Assembly (NCBI RefSeq): GCF_018991925.1
Contig: NW_024756463.1
Location: 251,001 to 315,000, forward strand
DNA: 64,000 nucleotides
Reading direction: 5' to 3'
Source of the DNA: Homarus americanus
Lineage: Eukaryota > Arthropoda > Malacostraca > Decapoda > Nephropidae
This document shows positions 25,240-38,000 of the stretch, in pieces; within the stretch, counting starts at the first letter, position 1; every line of letters starts with the position of its first letter. The position numbers and the translations under genes were made by a program. The notes beneath the pieces were generated by a model. It ran no database searches and was not told the DNA's origin. It saw only the letters and a program-made list of their open reading frames with translations.

Positions 25240-26930
25240 ATAACTCAGCTTGTAACTTACATAACAACCTTACCTTATAACTAACAACACAACAACTTCA
25301 CCTCATAACTAACAACACAACAACCCCACCTCACAACAACCTCACCTCATAACTAACAACACAACAACCCCACCTCACAACAACCTCACCTCATAACTAA
25401 CAACACAACAACCCCACCTCACAACATCACCTCCACTAAGCCTCACCTCACCAACTAACAACACAACAACCCCACCTCACAACTAACAACCTCCTTCATA
25501 ACTAACAACACAACAACCCCACCTCACAACTAACAACCTCACTTCATAACTAACAACACAACAACCTCACCTCACAACTAACAACACAACAACCCCACCT
25601 TATAACTAACAACACAACAACCTCACCTCATAACTAACACAACAACCCCACCTCACAACAACCTCACCCTATAACTAACAACACAACAACCTCACCTCAT
25701 AACTAACAACCTCACTTCATAACTAACAACACAACAACCCCACCTCACAACTAACAACCTCACCCTATAACTAACAACACAACAACCTCACCCTATAACT
25801 AACAACACAACAACCCCACCTCACAACTAACAGCCTCACTTCATAACTAACAACACAACAACCCCACCTCACAACTAACAACCTCACCTTATAACTAACA
25901 ACACAACAACCTCACCCTATAACTAACAATACAACAACCTCACCTCATAACTAACAATACAACAACCTCACCTCATAACTAACAATACAACAACCTCACC
26001 TCACAACTAACAACACAACAACCTCACCTCATAACTCACCTCACTAACAATACAACAACCTCACCTCGCAACTAACAATACAACAACCTCAACAACCAAT
26101 ACCACCTCAAACTAACAATACAACACCTCACCTCATAACTAACAATACAACAACCTCACCTCATAACAATAACAAACCTCAACTAACAACAACAACTCAC
26201 CTAACTAACAATACAACAACCTACCACCTCACCCTAACTAACAATACAACAACCTCACCTCATAACTAACAATACAACAACCTCACCTCATAACTAACAA
26301 TAACAACTAACACACCTCACCTCAACTAACAATACAACAACCTCACCTATAACTAACAATACAACAACCTCACCTTAATAACTGCAACAACCTCACAACT
26401 CACCTTATAACTAACAATACAACAACCTCACCCATAACTAACAATACAACAACCTCACCTCATAACTAACAATACAACAACCTCACCTTATAACTAACAA
26501 TACAACAACCTCACCTCATAACTAACAATACAACAACCCCACCTTATAACTAACAATACAACAACCTCACCTTATAACTAACAATACAACAACCTCACCT
26601 CATAACTAACAATACAACAACCCCACCTATAACTAACAATACAACAACCTCACCTCATAACTAACAATACAACCTCACCTCATAACTAACAATACAACAA
26701 CCTCACCTCATAACTAACAATACAACCTCACCTCATAACTAACAATACAACAACCTCACCTCATAACTAACAATACAACAACCCCACCTTATAACTAACA
26801 ATACAACAACCTCACCTTATAACTAACAACAACTTCACCTGATAACTAACATCACAACTTTACTTTATAACTAACAACAAAACAACCTCACCTCATAACT
26901 AACACAACAACCTCACCTTGTGCCAAATAA
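25240..26930. repeat. 28-bp minisatellite, 1.7 kb
   Basis: About 60 units of a ~28-bp repeat built from CCTCACCTCATAACTAAC plus AATACAACAA. Units before about 25920 carry AACACAACAACCCC. Units after it mostly carry AATACAACAACCTC. A disordered stretch (26030-26400) has many partial units. It is C+A rich on this strand, so strand asymmetry is strong. Confidence 0.9.
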
Positions 26931-27305
26931 TATACAAAACATTTTCATTGTAACTAACAAAACAGCATCGCTTTGTAACGAATCAAAGAATATGTACAGT
27001 ACTGTACGTAATGTAGTACCTTGTCTTTGTTAAGAACACACAACTTCACTTTGTTGTAAATAACAATACACGCAACTGTACCTCATAACTAAAAACACAC
27101 AACACCACCATCTTGGGCAAACACCCACGCAGCCAGCGACTCATACTTGCACCAAACAATACTGCCACTCATAAAATATTAACCAAATACAACCGCTCCT
27201 TCACGCAGCCTGGCACACCATCATTACATCTACCTAATTCTAGACAACCTACTGCCAGCAGCCTAAGATACTTGAGAATATTTTACTCGCCGTGATTACA
27301 CTCAC

Positions 27306-27370
27306 CGGGTGCAGATACAGTTCACAGGTTGTTGGCTGAACCAATGATCCGTGTCTCATACCTGAAAATC
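27306..27370 (-). other. Candidate 65-nt exon (possible MND1 5' non-coding exon)
   Basis: On the minus strand a good acceptor (TTGATAATTATTTCAG) precedes 65 nt starting GATTTTCAGG. A near-consensus donor (CCG|GTGAGTG) follows. It lies 4.1 kb upstream of the MND1 start and on its strand. The MND1 ATG exon needs an upstream exon because it begins at a splice acceptor. The coding content of the 65 nt is not recognisable. Confidence 0.25.
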
Positions 27371-29569
27371 CTGAAATAATTATCAACAGTAAATCCCATC
27401 CAGACATTCCTCGACAAGAGTAATGGATCTGTGTCACGAACTGCCTCACACATCGTACCACCACACTATACCATATTGTACAATACAGTATTGTCATTTA
27501 TTTAGTCACGGATATCACAGTAAACTTACAGATACTGTATTATTTTGTGATTACCCGAGTCATTTCCAAAGTCAGAGTATAATTCTATTTACCGAGCAGG
27601 AGGTAATATGAGATTCACATCCGTGTGTTTCACAAGGTTTGTCGAGTTGTCTTAATACTTCACGTTGTGCAAGACGCACGAACACAAGTTACAGTCAAAT
27701 AAACACGTTTCATATAAATTAACACATTCCTATATTCATAAGTTATGCTAAGGTATATGGTACTATTCCGTAACCTACAGTATCAATTTTAAGTTAAGAA
27801 CATTTCGGCTTCATTACAGAAAACACTGCGTAGTTGATTTTATTGTTATATCAAACTTTGACACAGTATATTCATTTGAACATATACCCATTCATGCCTT
27901 TCCTGTACACAAACATGTATAGGAACATGCATAAACTGTTCTGTTAACCTTTCATATTTGTCAGACCGTGAATTATAATTCTACTTTCCCTTAACTAGAC
28001 ACCGTAGAAACGGGAAAAAATGGAACTATCCCTATTAACCCAACCTACTTCTAAATTAACTTAATTCAATATAAATTAACCTAATTTAATCTAAATTAAC
28101 CCAAATCAACCAAAATAAACACGAGCGTAATCGAACCCGCAAAACAACAACCGGCTCAACATGTAGCACTTTGGTCAATAATAACCCATCACTAACATCA
28201 ATATAACCTACTACAGTATTAACCACAATTGCTTTACTGTATTACTTTCAGCAACAGACGGAGCTTGTAACAAGATTCTTGGCGATTTGTTACATGTTAC
28301 AAATGTTTATCCGGTTTTTACGCTGACCAATCAACTGTTTCTTTTATTTTTTTAATTCGTCAGTCATTCACTATGACTGCACGAGAAACGCGGACAAGCA
28401 AACCAGTATTGAGCTGGCCTTTTCTCTTGCATATACTGCGCACACCAACTCTTGCATAATTACAGGTTTCATAACAATGTCCATGTATCATCTACCTGCT
28501 GGGTGTGACCATGTGGGTACAGCTGTATATACACACACTTTGCCATTTGTAAACACACCAAGCAACCATACCATGATGCAAGGGTGTAGTGCAATATAAT
28601 GCGCACCACTTATTTTTCTTTTTATTTAATCTCCATCGATTTTGTTGCCAAAATAGCAGAGGATGGGCCTACTTTATAGGAATTGTAGATGTAACCTAAC
28701 GAACATAACACCAACACGTACCAATAGCCACATAGAGAAAGAGAACACAACACGCCCTCGTCAGATACAGTTACAGTGGGTGTGTTCAGCCCCCACCTTA
28801 CCCGCCAGCCAACCTCCTCTGAACCACTGCTTAAACATGTATTAGGAAAAAAATGTCAGACACCGTCGCGAGCTCGAAAGACCCTGCGCCAATGTATCCA
28901 CTTCACTGCCTGCAGAAAATATTGTTTTAATCAGCTTTTACCACAAATGTGAATTTCCCGTTTTCTTTTTAATATAAAGTTTAAGTGCAATTATTTAAGC
29001 ACGAAATAATGGGTGGTAGAATTATTCAACTGATTTGTTTTGCTGTTGTTTTATTTGTTGGGTTATAAAACCATTATTTGGGCAATCCTAACAGGTTGGT
29101 CAGTTAAGTTTGGATGGGGCCTACAATCAGGACTGGATCCATTTGACCTTGTACAGTATGTATCAGTTTTAACCTGATTAAGTATCAGTGACCGCCTCAC
29201 TCAACTCCCACTAAACACCCAGTAAGCCTAGCTTGATTATCGGTAACTATTTTAGATACTGTACATCGTTTTTCAGAGGGTACCTTTAAACACACACACA
29301 CTACTATGTCGCTATCCGGAATCGGGGATGACGATCATCTAGCTATGACACAATGATATTAGTTATTAATGTCACCTTCGTTGGTGAGCTCTGAGGTGAC
29401 TCAAGAGGCCGATACGGGATCGACAGGGCCGTTCGCAGATGTTGCAATTCATAATAAATTATCAAATATAAAATTACTGTCAGATAACATTAAATGAACT
29501 TCTTACCGTGTTCAGTTACAGTTCTATCATAATAATAAGGCAATGATTACTTAACTGTTGTGATAACTG
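27371..29569. other. No gene recognised
   Basis: AT-rich single-copy-looking DNA without recognisable exons. A TAACCTAATTTAATCTAAATTAACCC tract near 28020-28110 is a degenerate short repeat. The block at 29300-29440 looks like a dispersed-repeat fragment, but I cannot assign it. Confidence 0.4.
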
Positions 29570-29756
29570 GTTCACAAATAGGGTGGTGGACGAGTGGAAC
29601 AAGCTTAGCAACTTTGTAGTAAGTGCTGGAACGCTGGAAAGTTTTAAAAGGACGCTAGATAGATTCACGGATGAGAGAATGGTAGTAAATCTCGACAGGA
29701 GCTGTCATGCACAGGCCAACCGGCCTATTGCAGACTCCTTATTTTCTTATGTCTAT
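29570..29756 (+). mobile_element. 3' end of a CR1-like LINE
   Basis: The frame reads RVVDEWNKLSNFVVSAGTLE, SFKRTLDRF and [10 protein letters not shown], the C-terminal tail of a CR1-like reverse transcriptase. Only the last ~190 bp remain. It runs directly into the (TA)n array at 29771. Confidence 0.75.
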
Positions 29757-29770
29757 AATATATGTAACTA

Positions 29771-30075
<305 letters not shown>

Positions 30076-30079
30076 GTGA

Positions 30080-31007
30080 GTTGAGAAGGAAGTGGCAGAA
30101 GCCACGTACGTGCTGATAACGTTTGCCGCACCTTGAATGACACCCTCGTGAGGTGGTGGATCAATGCAGCCATAGTAATAGTAGACCATGTGGTCACACT
30201 TGCCACGTGTTGACTACGGCGTGCTCCTCCCTTATTGGCAGCCACACTGCTGTTTGTGGAACGTCACACAGCGCCACACCTGCCAGTGGTGAGGACTAAG
30301 TGACGTCACAGGTGGGTGCCAGTCCAGGTTGCTTAGATACGGTTCTGCCACAATAAACACTCATGCTTGACACAGGTGCCAGGTACAATATTTGAGTTAC
30401 TACTTAAAGTGATCACTGATAACAACTACATATTGATCATGTGATCACTTAAAAGAACAACTAAATGCTGACCAATATACCACGGCGCAGTCTTATATCT
30501 TATTAAAATATTAATACACCTACAATATTAAATACCCCACGCCATGGTGGTGAAGGATGCTGGAAAAATCATAATATCAAAGTCCTTATTGTGTGTCATC
30601 ATTTAACAGTGTAAAAACTAAATTGATGAAATTGGAAATTGGGGCGTCAAGGAAGTGAGGGGGTCCCCCTCCCCCCCCAGCCTTCCTCACTTCACGCAAC
30701 TGTGTTGAGGCAGCTACACCTCTCACCACACAGTCAACTCATACACTCGTAGCGTCCACACCCTGAACAATACACACCTCCATACCCACCATCAAATTTC
30801 CAGAGTTATATTCGTAAGCTCAAAATTTATTAGTTATATTTTCGTCACCAGTTGTAGGTCTAGACAGCGGCTTGGAACGAGCAACAAGTAATCAGTGTAT
30901 AAAAGTGAGGGGGTGCGGGTGTTGGAGGTAACTGATGGTGGACATAAGTTAGTGGTGGGCGTGGTGGCTGTCTGTGTAGGCGTGTGCCATTACTGTGATC
31001 ATCCATT
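30080..31007. other. Upstream region of the 119-aa ORF; no gene recognised
   Basis: GC content rises towards 31 kb. A poly-C tract with CCCTCCCCCCCCAGCC lies near 30667. No TATA box with a clear position is evident. The sequence may include the promoter and 5' UTR of the ORF at 31008 (inference). Confidence 0.35.
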
Positions 31008-31367
31008 ATGTCGACTTCCTCACGCAAGAGAGGCCAGGCGGGCAACGGCACCAAGACCAACCAGAGCACAAAATCTAGTAAAGCTCAACAAAACAAGCAC
31101 AACAAGGGGTCCCACACTCAACAACAAAACAGCAAAAAGACAGTGACAGATCTTGCCCCAGCCAAGGAGATGGAGACAAGGCCCCAGCGAGGACTACTCC
31201 AGTCCATAGGGAGGCTACTCACTATCTTCATCAAGGGGTTCGCTGCGCTGGTGCTATTCGGCCTCATCTTCAACTTGGTCCTGGTGTTGCTCAACAACAC
31301 CCTGTTCAGCGGCAAACTCACCCAGTATATCCCGGCCAAGAACTGGAAGGACATTTTGGGACAGTGA
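31008..31367 (+). CDS. Unrecognised 119-aa single-pass membrane protein
   Basis: A single-exon frame from ATG 31008 to TGA 31365-31367. The first ~60 residues are basic and rich in Gln, Ser, Thr, Lys and Asn (TSSRKRGQ, KAQQNKHNKG, QQQNSKK), as in a disordered cytosolic tail. Residues ~70-96 form one hydrophobic helix (FAALVLFGLIFNLVLVLL). A short C-terminus follows (NNTLFSGKLTQYIPAKNW), with a possible N-glycosylation site at NNT. An AATAAA lies 244 bp after the stop (31611). Codon use is GC-rich against an AT-rich background, which favours a real gene. I do not recognise the family; a small ER/Golgi membrane protein is one possibility. It is 600 bp upstream of the sulfotransferase on the same strand. 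Confidence 0.55.
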   Translation: MSTSSRKRGQAGNGTKTNQSTKSSKAQQNKHNKGSHTQQQNSKKTVTDLAPAKEMETRPQRGLLQSIGRLLTIFIKGFAALVLFGLIFNLVLVLLNNTLFSGKLTQYIPAKNWKDILGQ

Positions 31368-31610
31368 CTCAGGTCCTCTGGCTCCACAAACTCCCGCCTG
31401 CGCTCAAACAACACTCCTTCAGGTTAATCCATTATCAACAATATATACCAGAAAATTGTTCTCACTCTGTACTTGTACATCACATAGCATTCTGACTTTG
31501 TATTATGATGTAATGTCCAGGACAACCTGGTGAGGAAAGTGTGGGACAACGAGCTCGTGAGAAAAGGAGCTGGACAAAACAGTATGTTACCAAAGTTGTG
31601 AGAATAAGAC

Positions 31611-31616
31611 AATAAA
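31611..31616 (+). promoter_or_regulatory. Poly(A) signal AATAAA for the 119-aa ORF
   Basis: AATAAA, 244 bp after the stop codon and 355 bp before the sulfotransferase start codon. Confidence 0.45.
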
Positions 31617-31970
31617 ACAAGAAACATAATTGTTATTACATCCCGCAGGTGTTGTGGCTGGTATCATGACAATATTTAAAATATATCTTTACACGTCCGG
31701 ACTTGCCTTATCGGTGGTGGTATCCGTTCTCCACACAACACTACTAACTACGTGTGTTTTAAAGTGTCTGATGTATAAGTTATTAGTAAACCCGAACAAG
31801 TTGTGGACGATAACAAACTAACAGTGTATTATCAGTAGTAATAATTTTGTCTCTAATGAAAAGCCCAGCGAGTCAGCTTGTAGTAGTGAGAGCACAATCA
31901 ACAGGTACACTAGCACCCACCAGCAGGAGTTGAGGATGGTGTCGCAGTAACCCAGCTACAAGACACCAAA

Positions 31971-32082
31971 ATGCGAAGGGGGAACCTCAGACTGGTGACC
32001 TTCCTGGCAGTAGGCGTCTTAGCCTGGTTCAACCTACTGTTCCTCCTCTTCCGTCAACAGCAACAACAATTGCGACCTGAAG
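31971..32082 (+). CDS. Sulfotransferase exon 1 (signal anchor)
   Basis: The ATG is in a good context (CACCAAAATG). It codes for a short basic stretch (MRRGNLR), the hydrophobic anchor LVTFLAVGVLAWFNLLFLLF and a Gln run. It ends CCTGAAG|GTGAGT, phase 1. The donor is also the first unit of the minisatellite that follows. Confidence 0.85.
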
Positions 32083-35000
32083 GTGAGTCTACCATCATAC
32101 CACAGACCAGGAGGTGAGTCTACCATCATACCACAGACCAGGAGGTGAGTCTACCACCACACCACAGACCAGGTGGTGAGTCTACCACCACACCACAGAC
32201 CAGGAGGTGAGTCTACCACCACACCACAGACCAGGAGGTGAGTCTACCACCACACCACAGACCAGGAGGTGAGTCTACCACCACACCACAGACCAGGTGG
32301 TGAGTCTACCACCACACCACAGACCAGGTGGTGAGTCTACCACCACACCACAGACCAGGAGGTGAGTCTACCACACCACAGACCAGGAGGTGAATCTACC
32401 ACCACCATGTGACCAGGAGGTGAATCTACTACCACACTTACAGACCAGGAGGTGAGCCCCACACCACACCACAGACCAGGAGGTGAGCCCACCAACACAC
32501 CACAGGACCAGGAGGTGAGCCCTACCACCACACCACAGACCAAGAGGCAGAGTCTACCACCACACCCTACAGACACGGTGAGTCTACCACCACACCACAG
32601 ACCAGGAGGCGAGTCTACCACACACCACAGACACGGAGAGTCTACCACCACACAGACCAGGAGGTGAGTCTTACCACCACACCACACAGAGACCAAGAGG
32701 TGAGCCTACCACCACACCACACAGACCAGGAGGCAGAGTCTACCACCACACACAGACACGGTGAGGCCCACCACCACACCACAGACCAGATGTGAGTCGG
32801 CTCACCACACCACAGACACGGTGAGTCTACCACCACACTACAGGACCAGGAGGCAGGAGCTCCACCACACCACAGACCAGGAGGTGAGTTCTACCACCAC
32901 ACCACAGACCAGGAGGTGAGTCTACCACCACACCACAGACCAAGAGGTGAGTCTACCACCACACCACAGACCAGGAGGTGAGTCTACCACCACACCACAG
33001 ACCAGGAGGTGAATCTACCACCACACCACAGACCAGGAGGTGAGTCTACCACCACACCACAGACCAGGAGGTGAGTCTACCACCACACCACAGACCAGGA
33101 GGTGAGTCTACCACCACACCACAGACCAGGAGGCGAGTCTACCACCACACAGCAGGCCAGGTGAGTCTACCACCACACAGCAGGCCAGGTGAGTCTATCA
33201 CCACACCATAGACCAGGTGAGTCTACCACCACACCAGAACGGATTATGTGGAACGTTTACTTGTCCTGAAAATTTCTGAAGGAAATTTGCTTGTTCGGTT
33301 TTTATGGGAAAAGTTAAATAAACACTTCAAAATAGTACTATTTTTTCACTTCAATTTGCATCACAACTCTGCTTACACAGTAATCCGTGGGAGAGATTAT
33401 ACAGATTTTCAGGTCAGGTCACTGTGAGAATTGACCAATAGAAATAGGAGGTATGAGCTGTGACATCACCGAGGCTGTAGCATGCACCTGGGCTTTCTTA
33501 GGTCAGGTCAGGTCAAACAGCCCCCCCAACCCGCCACCTTGCTGGTTCACTGGTTAATTAAACATGTATATGGGGAGGTAGGGTCACGCAACACCTGAGT
33601 CACAAAGTTCCCTGCAGTAGGATGTATGGGACCTTTGAGTACGATGACTTGGCCCCCCTGAGTATGATGACTTGGCCCCCTGAGTACGATGACTTGGCCC
33701 CCCGAGTACGATGACTTGGCCCCCCGAGTACGATGACTTGACCCTTTGAGCACTAGGAATTAACTCAGAATGATATATCTTAATCCTTTGAATATGACTT
33801 AATCCTTAGAAAACAATGACCTATCCCCTTGAGTAATAACTGGAAACCCTTTACGTAGGTCTTAACCCCCTGAGTATAATTAATAATGAATTAACTCTGC
33901 ACATGATGTCTTTTCCCCTTCAGTAAGATGACTTACCCTCTGCGTATGGCGTATTAAACCCATGAGTACAATGACATAGCACTCTGTGTACGTCATTTAA
34001 CCTTTAGAAAACGATAACCCATTCCTTTAAGGCCAGTGATTTAACCTTTAGAAAACGATAACCACTCCCCTTAAGACGACGACAGTGTACTCGGGAAGGG
34101 TCTAATACCACAGCGGAGGCGGGAAGCATCAGGAACCAACAAGGTATTGATCAAAGCCCAAGTTGCGACCTTCGGCTCCTTGCTCACCTCTCACGGTCTC
34201 CCGCTCAACACTATAGTCAAAACATGTGAGGAAGTTATATTAGCTACGAGTAATAGGGAGCATGAAGTTATTGGTGTTAGGTTGGGTTAGAATGTTTAAT
34301 CATCAAGCAGGGGTTCCTAGCCTTTAAAGGTAAAAAATAATTGCATATTCTGAACCCCTGACACATCCCCCCCCACCATAGCAAGGTAGGAGGGGGGGCG
34401 AGGGTAGGAAGGGATGGTGGAGGGTGGGTGCGACACAAAATGGCAGAAACACGAAATTATCTCCATTATTATTCTTTCTTCTTGAGAGGGTTGTGAACAC
34501 CAGACACAAAAACTCTCAGCAACTCCCACTATAATTTAATTTGACTCTATTGACGCCAAGCCCTTTTAATTGTAACACCCGCACGGTCTATATACATGCT
34601 GAACTGTATACTGTACCTGCATAACGAATCAATGTAAACTTTTATGACGGTTTTACAGAATATTGTATGTATGCATGAATGAATGAATGATTTATGTATG
34701 CGTTCAAAGTCCACATAATTTGAGGTTCATACGGTACATAATCCTCGTTAATGAATTATAAGAATGCACACAATTAACATGAAAATTACACCGAGACTTA
34801 TCGTAGTTAGGTAATGTTCACTTATTAACAAACAAACTAAATAACAAAATACTATAATTATTTAAAAAGAGTATCAATGTACTATATATATATACTCTCT
34901 GTTTTGTCGCCGTGAGCTGGTGCTGGGTGAATAAGTCTAGTTTAAGGTAGAGTGTGTGTGGGTGGTTGTAAATTGGGCGAAAACAAGCAGGCGCTGTTGT

Positions 35001-38000
35001 GGTGATGGTCAAGTGTGTGTGTGTGTAAAGAGGAGTACGACAACAATAGTGCACAGCTGTAAAAGTCTGATTCACTTACACCCACAAGAATACTAATTTA
35101 TTTTTATTTGTATTATTAATTTTCAACTATCTTTTTTTTTCATTTACCTCTTTTCATCGACTCAGGCAGTCTATTCAGTGAGAAGCAAATAGAACTGACA
35201 ATTGCTTTGACTGCAAAAATGGAAAAGCAAAAGAAATAAATTGGTACGGTTTATGTCTATTAGCGGTTCGTTATTACAATACAAATATTTCCATGTTATA
35301 TCATTTCCATACACATCTACATAATGACAAAATTTCCAAAAGTATTCCCGATATACCATTTTCGCTAAAAATAATCCAAACACGAAGAGTATTTTGCAAT
35401 TACGCTAAACGCACAACATTATCTGAGCGTGTTAAAGATTACGTATCTGTGGTACATGTGGTTTAGTAAGGTTATCTTTCTACGCGTACTCTCATCCTGA
35501 CCCCACGAGAAAACCCTCTGTGCATCCCTCTGGTCTATCCGACGTCTCATGTCTCATACACCAGGCCAGGGTTCTCCTAGGGGTACATATACTGCCCCTT
35601 CCCCCCTTTGTAGTGAAAGACGATTAGAGCGGAGAGGAGGGGAATAATAGTTCGGAAACTGAAGAAGTTTAAGAAGGGGTAGTAGATGGTAGGTTGACCG
35701 TCTGCTACTGAATAAGCTAAGTTATCATGGTTGATTTTTTAAAGCTGCCTTCTGGTTGACTGTCCATTTTGGTGGTACAGATGTATTGGCACTAGACAAC
35801 CTACCCTATTCCATTTGCGGGTGTTTTGAAGGTATATATAATTTTCCTCCGCCCCTGATACTGTAGGTGAGGTGGCTGGCCGAGGAGCAGGGTGTGTGTT
35901 GTGTGTGTGTGTGTGTGGGGGGGGTAGTGGTTGGGAAAGCCCTTTTATGCCGACGTTGATAGTGTTAAACTCTATCCCCAGAGGAGATGAAGTTGTGCTT
36001 CTACATGACTTTAATGCCAAAGTTGGCATACATGCTAATTTATGGCAGGGAACCATATGGAGAAACGGAGTGGGCAAGTGTAATCCTAACAGCCTCCCCC
36101 TCGGCAAATGCAGCCTCACTATTACCAATACCTTGTTTAGGTAGCACAACAAGTTCAAGGGTTCTTTGGAGCACCTTACATTAACCAGGCATCTCACTGA
36201 CATCAGTGTCAGAGAACTGGATCCATGGGTGGCTCTGCCCACTGTGACAGATCATCGCTTCATCAGAGCCAAACTCTCCCTTCACGTCTCCCTAAAATGG
36301 CTAAAGCAACAAGCCACCAGAAACGGTTTCAAGTTTCAACACCAAGCGACTTGAGGGTCAAAAGATGTAACACTTTCAGAGAGGAGATCAACGAGGGGGG
36401 TCGGCTGATAAAACAATGCGACAATCAACAACTTGAATCAGAATGCCGAAGTGGTACCTCAAGGCCATTATCACGAAGACCTGTAGCGACACCCTCGGTC
36501 AGACACACAGGAATTTCTATGATGAAAATTACCAGAAAATCGAGGCATTCCTCTCTGGTAAACGAGCTAAAGCTAACCTAATGCTACATAACCTAACACT
36601 AACCTAATGCTACATAACCTTACACTAACCTAATGCTACCTAACCTTACACGAACCTAATGTTACCTAACCTTACACGAACCTAATGTAACCTAATCTTA
36701 CACTAACCTAATCTTACAGAAATGATGCGGCTTGTACACTGGCAAATGTTGTGGGTTTCTTAATATATACTGTACAGTAACTCTCTTGACTATTGGAACT
36801 ATCTGGCATCTACTGGTGGGTTAGATGTGATTGGTTTAAGTTTATTGCTAGTGAATGCTGCTCTTTGTTATAAAGCATGTCAGAATTAAACAAAACGAAG
36901 AAAACAAAATCAGAGTACGATGCTTAAATCCCCTTATCTACTGTACGTACTGTTACGTACGTACAGTCGTACATTTTATGGAATTGTTATTTCAAATTAT
37001 CTCCTGACAGCCGTCGTCATTGATATTCCTTGCATCACATCTTTTACAAATATTATGCTTTCTAGTTGGCACGGTCCTTTTATTCGAAAATTTATGAGAG
37101 AGAGAGTGAGAGAGAGGTGTCGGGGTTCTAGGGCGTTTCGTCACTGGTTCAGTATAAACCTAACCTAAATATGACTTCATCGCTTCCGAAATAAAGACAT
37201 AATTATAGTATAAATTTAATAAATATAACACGGCATTCAATAGACCGGTGATAAAATGTCAGTCCACTGTGTGTCGGGGCCTCACACATACTAACAGTAC
37301 AGTACATTCAGGTGAGCCAGTCAGGGCGACCCATCCACACAAGTTGAGCCGTGTCAGTGAGGGTAGCGGTACCGGACACAGTAAAACAGCAGCCTGACCC
37401 GTGAACCACGTCCACATAACAGTGGGTGACGCGGATTTACTGATAGTGAAAAAAAAAAGTGTTTCCGGGAGGGGTGTACTGCGTGGCGGACCATGGGAGA
37501 TAAGGGGGCGTTATGAAAGCTGACCCGACAAAAAAAAAAACCACTTCCCCTCCCCACCCCTCCTCCGAGTCACATGACACTCCATCCTCCCTCCCTCACC
37601 ACCTATTACTACTCTAGTTGTGTACCACCACCTACTACTATTACCACTAACACACTACTAGTACTACCACCAAATAATCGTACCACTATCATACTACTAA
37701 CACTACCACCACCTACTACTAGTAGTACTGCCATCTACTCCACCTACTACTGCTACCAATACTGCCTTTTTTTTTTTTAAATGGCCTCCAGCCTCCCCCA
37801 ATAGCCACACCTTCACCATTTATTTACCTTAATATTAAATATCCTAATAGCTATCCTATACCAATACTGCCACTTACTACTAGTACTGTAACCTACTACT
37901 AGTATTGCCATCTACTACTAGTACTGCCACCTACTACTACTAGTACTCTACTACTAGTACTGCCACCTACTACTACTAGTACTGTAACCTACTACTACTA

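Noticed and set aside
25240..26930. CRISPR-like array
   Set aside because: Units are contiguous tandem repeats with no unique spacers, in a eukaryotic setting.
32337..32836. Minus-strand Trp/Cys-rich frames
   Set aside because: Antisense translation of the 31-bp minisatellite.
35739..36242. 167-codon minus-strand frame
   Set aside because: Antisense to the RTE-like endonuclease remnant and a GT tract.
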